Of a stretch of DNA of 14,743 nt, positions 13,797 to 14,743 are shown piece by piece. The stretch covers positions 1 through 14,743 of the forward strand of contig CALBTS010000082.1 in the NCBI GenBank assembly GCA_937968035.1, in the 5' to 3' direction. Within the stretch, counting starts at the first letter, position 1. The number at the start of each line of letters is the position of its first letter. The notes under the pieces were generated by a model. It was not told the origin of the DNA. It saw only the letters and a program-made list of their open reading frames with translations, and made no database searches. Made by a program: the position numbers and the translations under genes. This DNA comes from an uncultured Methanomethylovorans sp. GTDB taxonomy: Archaea; Halobacteriota; Methanosarcinia; Methanosarcinales; Methanosarcinaceae.

Positions 13797-14567
13797 ATGG
13801 CTTTATTTGATATCCTTTTTCCGGTATTAATCCTCGTAATTTTCATCTTGTCAAAAGCTATCAAAATAGTAAATGAATATGAACGTGTTGTTATCTTTCG
13901 TTTAGGCAGGCTAAGCGGTATTAAAGGCCCAGGTCTGTTCCTTATAATACCTATCATCGATACGGTAGTAAAGATCGATCTGCGTGTGGTTACCATCGAT
14001 GTGCCCAAGCAGAACGTGATAACCAAGGACAATGTTACAGTGGATGTGGATGCAGTGGTATATTACAAAGTTGTGGAACCTTCTTCCGCTGTCAATGAGG
14101 TGGAAAATTACAAGTATGCTACTTCCACTTTGTCCCAGACCACATTGCGTGATGTGATAGGTGAGATCGAACTGGATGAACTGCTTTCCAACAGGGAAGA
14201 AATAAATAAGAAAATTCAGGAAATGCTTGATGTGTCCACCGATCCATGGGGTATCAAGGTCACAGGCGTTACTCTCAGAGACGTTAAGATAGATGCGACT
14301 ATGTTGCGTGCCATTGCAAAGCAGGCTGAAGCAGAACGTGAGAAACGTGCACGTATCATCCTTGCAGAAGGTGAGTACATAGCTGCAGAGAAGATGCAAC
14401 AAGCTGCACAATTATACCAGAATATGCCCGCGGGACTTAAACTGCGTGAATTGCAGACCATAGCCGAGGTTGCAAGAGAGAAGAACCTTATCGTGATCTC
14501 CAGTTCTATGGAAATTGGCGGGATGGCGGCTATGTCGAAGGCATTTAGTGACAAGAACAAGGATTAA
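13797..14567 (+). CDS. Stomatin/prohibitin-like (SPFH, slipin) membrane protein
   Basis: A 256-residue SPFH-family protein that should form ring-like oligomers on the membrane and act with an NfeD-type protease. Residues 1-20 are one hydrophobic anchor (LFDILFPVLILVIFILS). The SPFH domain follows: VNEYERVVIFRLGRLSGIKG (about 25-44), GPGLFLIIPIIDTV, VDVPKQNVITKDNVTVDVDA-type core, and TLSQTTLRDVIGEIELDELL (about 111-130). A charged helical stretch rich in Glu, Arg and Ala (about 175-210) is the usual coiled coil, and the tail contains LIVISSSMEIGG. The ATG at 13797 has the strong site AAAAGGAGG four bases upstream. The next gene starts 13 bases after the stop and is the classical stomatin operon partner, so the pair should work in membrane protein quality control. 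Confidence 0.94.
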   Translation: MALFDILFPVLILVIFILSKAIKIVNEYERVVIFRLGRLSGIKGPGLFLIIPIIDTVVKIDLRVVTIDVPKQNVITKDNVTVDVDAVVYYKVVEPSSAVNEVENYKYATSTLSQTTLRDVIGEIELDELLSNREEINKKIQEMLDVSTDPWGIKVTGVTLRDVKIDATMLRAIAKQAEAEREKRARIILAEGEYIAAEKMQQAAQLYQNMPAGLKLRELQTIAEVAREKNLIVISSSMEIGGMAAMSKAFSDKNKD

Positions 14568-14580
14568 TGGAAAGGTCAGG

Positions 14581-14743
14581 ATGAAACCAAGGCTGGGGAT
14601 CTTTTTTTTATTTTTTTTATTTTTGTTGTGCTGTACACCACAGGTCACTGCTGCAGAAAAGGTGCTGGTGATGGATATTGGTGGCACCATAACTCCGGCA
14701 TCAGATGATATTCTGGCAGATGCCATAGCTTTCGCTGAAGAGG
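14581..14743 (+). CDS. NfeD-type membrane serine protease (stomatin operon partner), N-terminal part (cut by window edge)
   Basis: Only the first 54 codons are present. The protein begins MKPRLGIFFLFFLFLLCC, a signal peptide whose cysteine pair could be a lipobox, and then VTAAEKVLVMDIGGTITPAS, matching the start of the ClpP-class protease domain of NfeD1b proteins, which cleave the C-terminal region of their stomatin partner. The ATG at 14581 follows AAAGGTCAGG and lies 13 bases after the stomatin stop. The catalytic serine and lysine and the NfeD C-terminal domain would lie beyond the edge. The signal-peptide codons are almost all TTT or TTA, giving a T8-A-T8-A-T5 tract that is odd for a coding region and could affect transcription or replication fidelity. 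Confidence 0.85.
   Translation, partial: MKPRLGIFFLFFLFLLCCTPQVTAAEKVLVMDIGGTITPASDDILADAIAFAEE

Noticed and set aside
1..14743. CRISPR arrays, insertion sequences, tRNA genes or a defence island
   Set aside because: No regularly spaced repeats, transposase or integrase genes, cloverleaf sequences or recognised defence proteins were seen; the genes are housekeeping and transport functions.

Overview
The window (14,743 bases) looks like chromosomal DNA from a methanogenic archaeon of the Methanosarcinaceae type. This is inferred from gene content and not from a marker tree. It combines archaea-only proteins (the tRNA-Ile2 agmatidine synthase TiaS, the ribosome-maturation nuclease Nob1, the HTH-PRTase regulator GfcR, an archaeal DHH protein with DnaJ-type zinc fingers) with a tetrahydrofolate (H4F) one-carbon operon. 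Among methanogens such an operon is expected in Methanosarcina relatives, which use H4F for biosynthesis beside methanopterin. Archaeal TATA-like boxes and GAGGTG-type ribosome binding sites precede many genes. I saw no transposase, integrase, CRISPR array, tRNA or rRNA.

Left part (1-1730, minus strand): a molybdate ABC transporter operon read modA-modB-modC. modC runs off the left edge. Upstream, 1743-2080 is non-coding and holds the modA promoter, a roughly 120-base leader with two near-identical palindromic elements 42 bases apart, and a poly-T stretch that may end the next operon.

Centre left (2081-6727, minus strand): a compact operon read purN-glyA-folD-DHPS-like-metV. GlyA loads methylene-H4F from serine, FolD converts it to formyl-H4F, PurN uses the formyl group for purines, the DHPS-like protein makes the pterin-aminobenzoate bond (or a related one), and the MetV-like protein is normally the partner of methylene-H4F reductase. 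No metF is present. The folD/DHPS junction has three in-frame TAG codons and no other stop, which matters if this organism decodes TAG as pyrrolysine. An XRE-type regulator (6796-7758, minus) sits just upstream.

Centre right (7886-11266): tiaS (plus), nadE (minus, converging on tiaS with a 2-base gap), nob1 (plus) and gfcR (plus). The nadE/nob1 divergent region carries a perfect inverted repeat around the presumed nadE TATA box.

Right part (11312-14743): a large multidomain DHH phosphoesterase (minus), a 361-base non-coding region that may encode a small structured RNA, then a stomatin-family gene (plus) followed by the start of its usual partner, an NfeD-type membrane protease gene that runs off the right edge. 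The signal-peptide region of that last gene is an extreme T-tract.

No clearly new multi-gene defence or mobile system is visible. The most unusual items are the TAG-only folD/DHPS junction, the apparently permuted DHPS domain order, the metV gene without metF, and several palindromic regulatory candidates.
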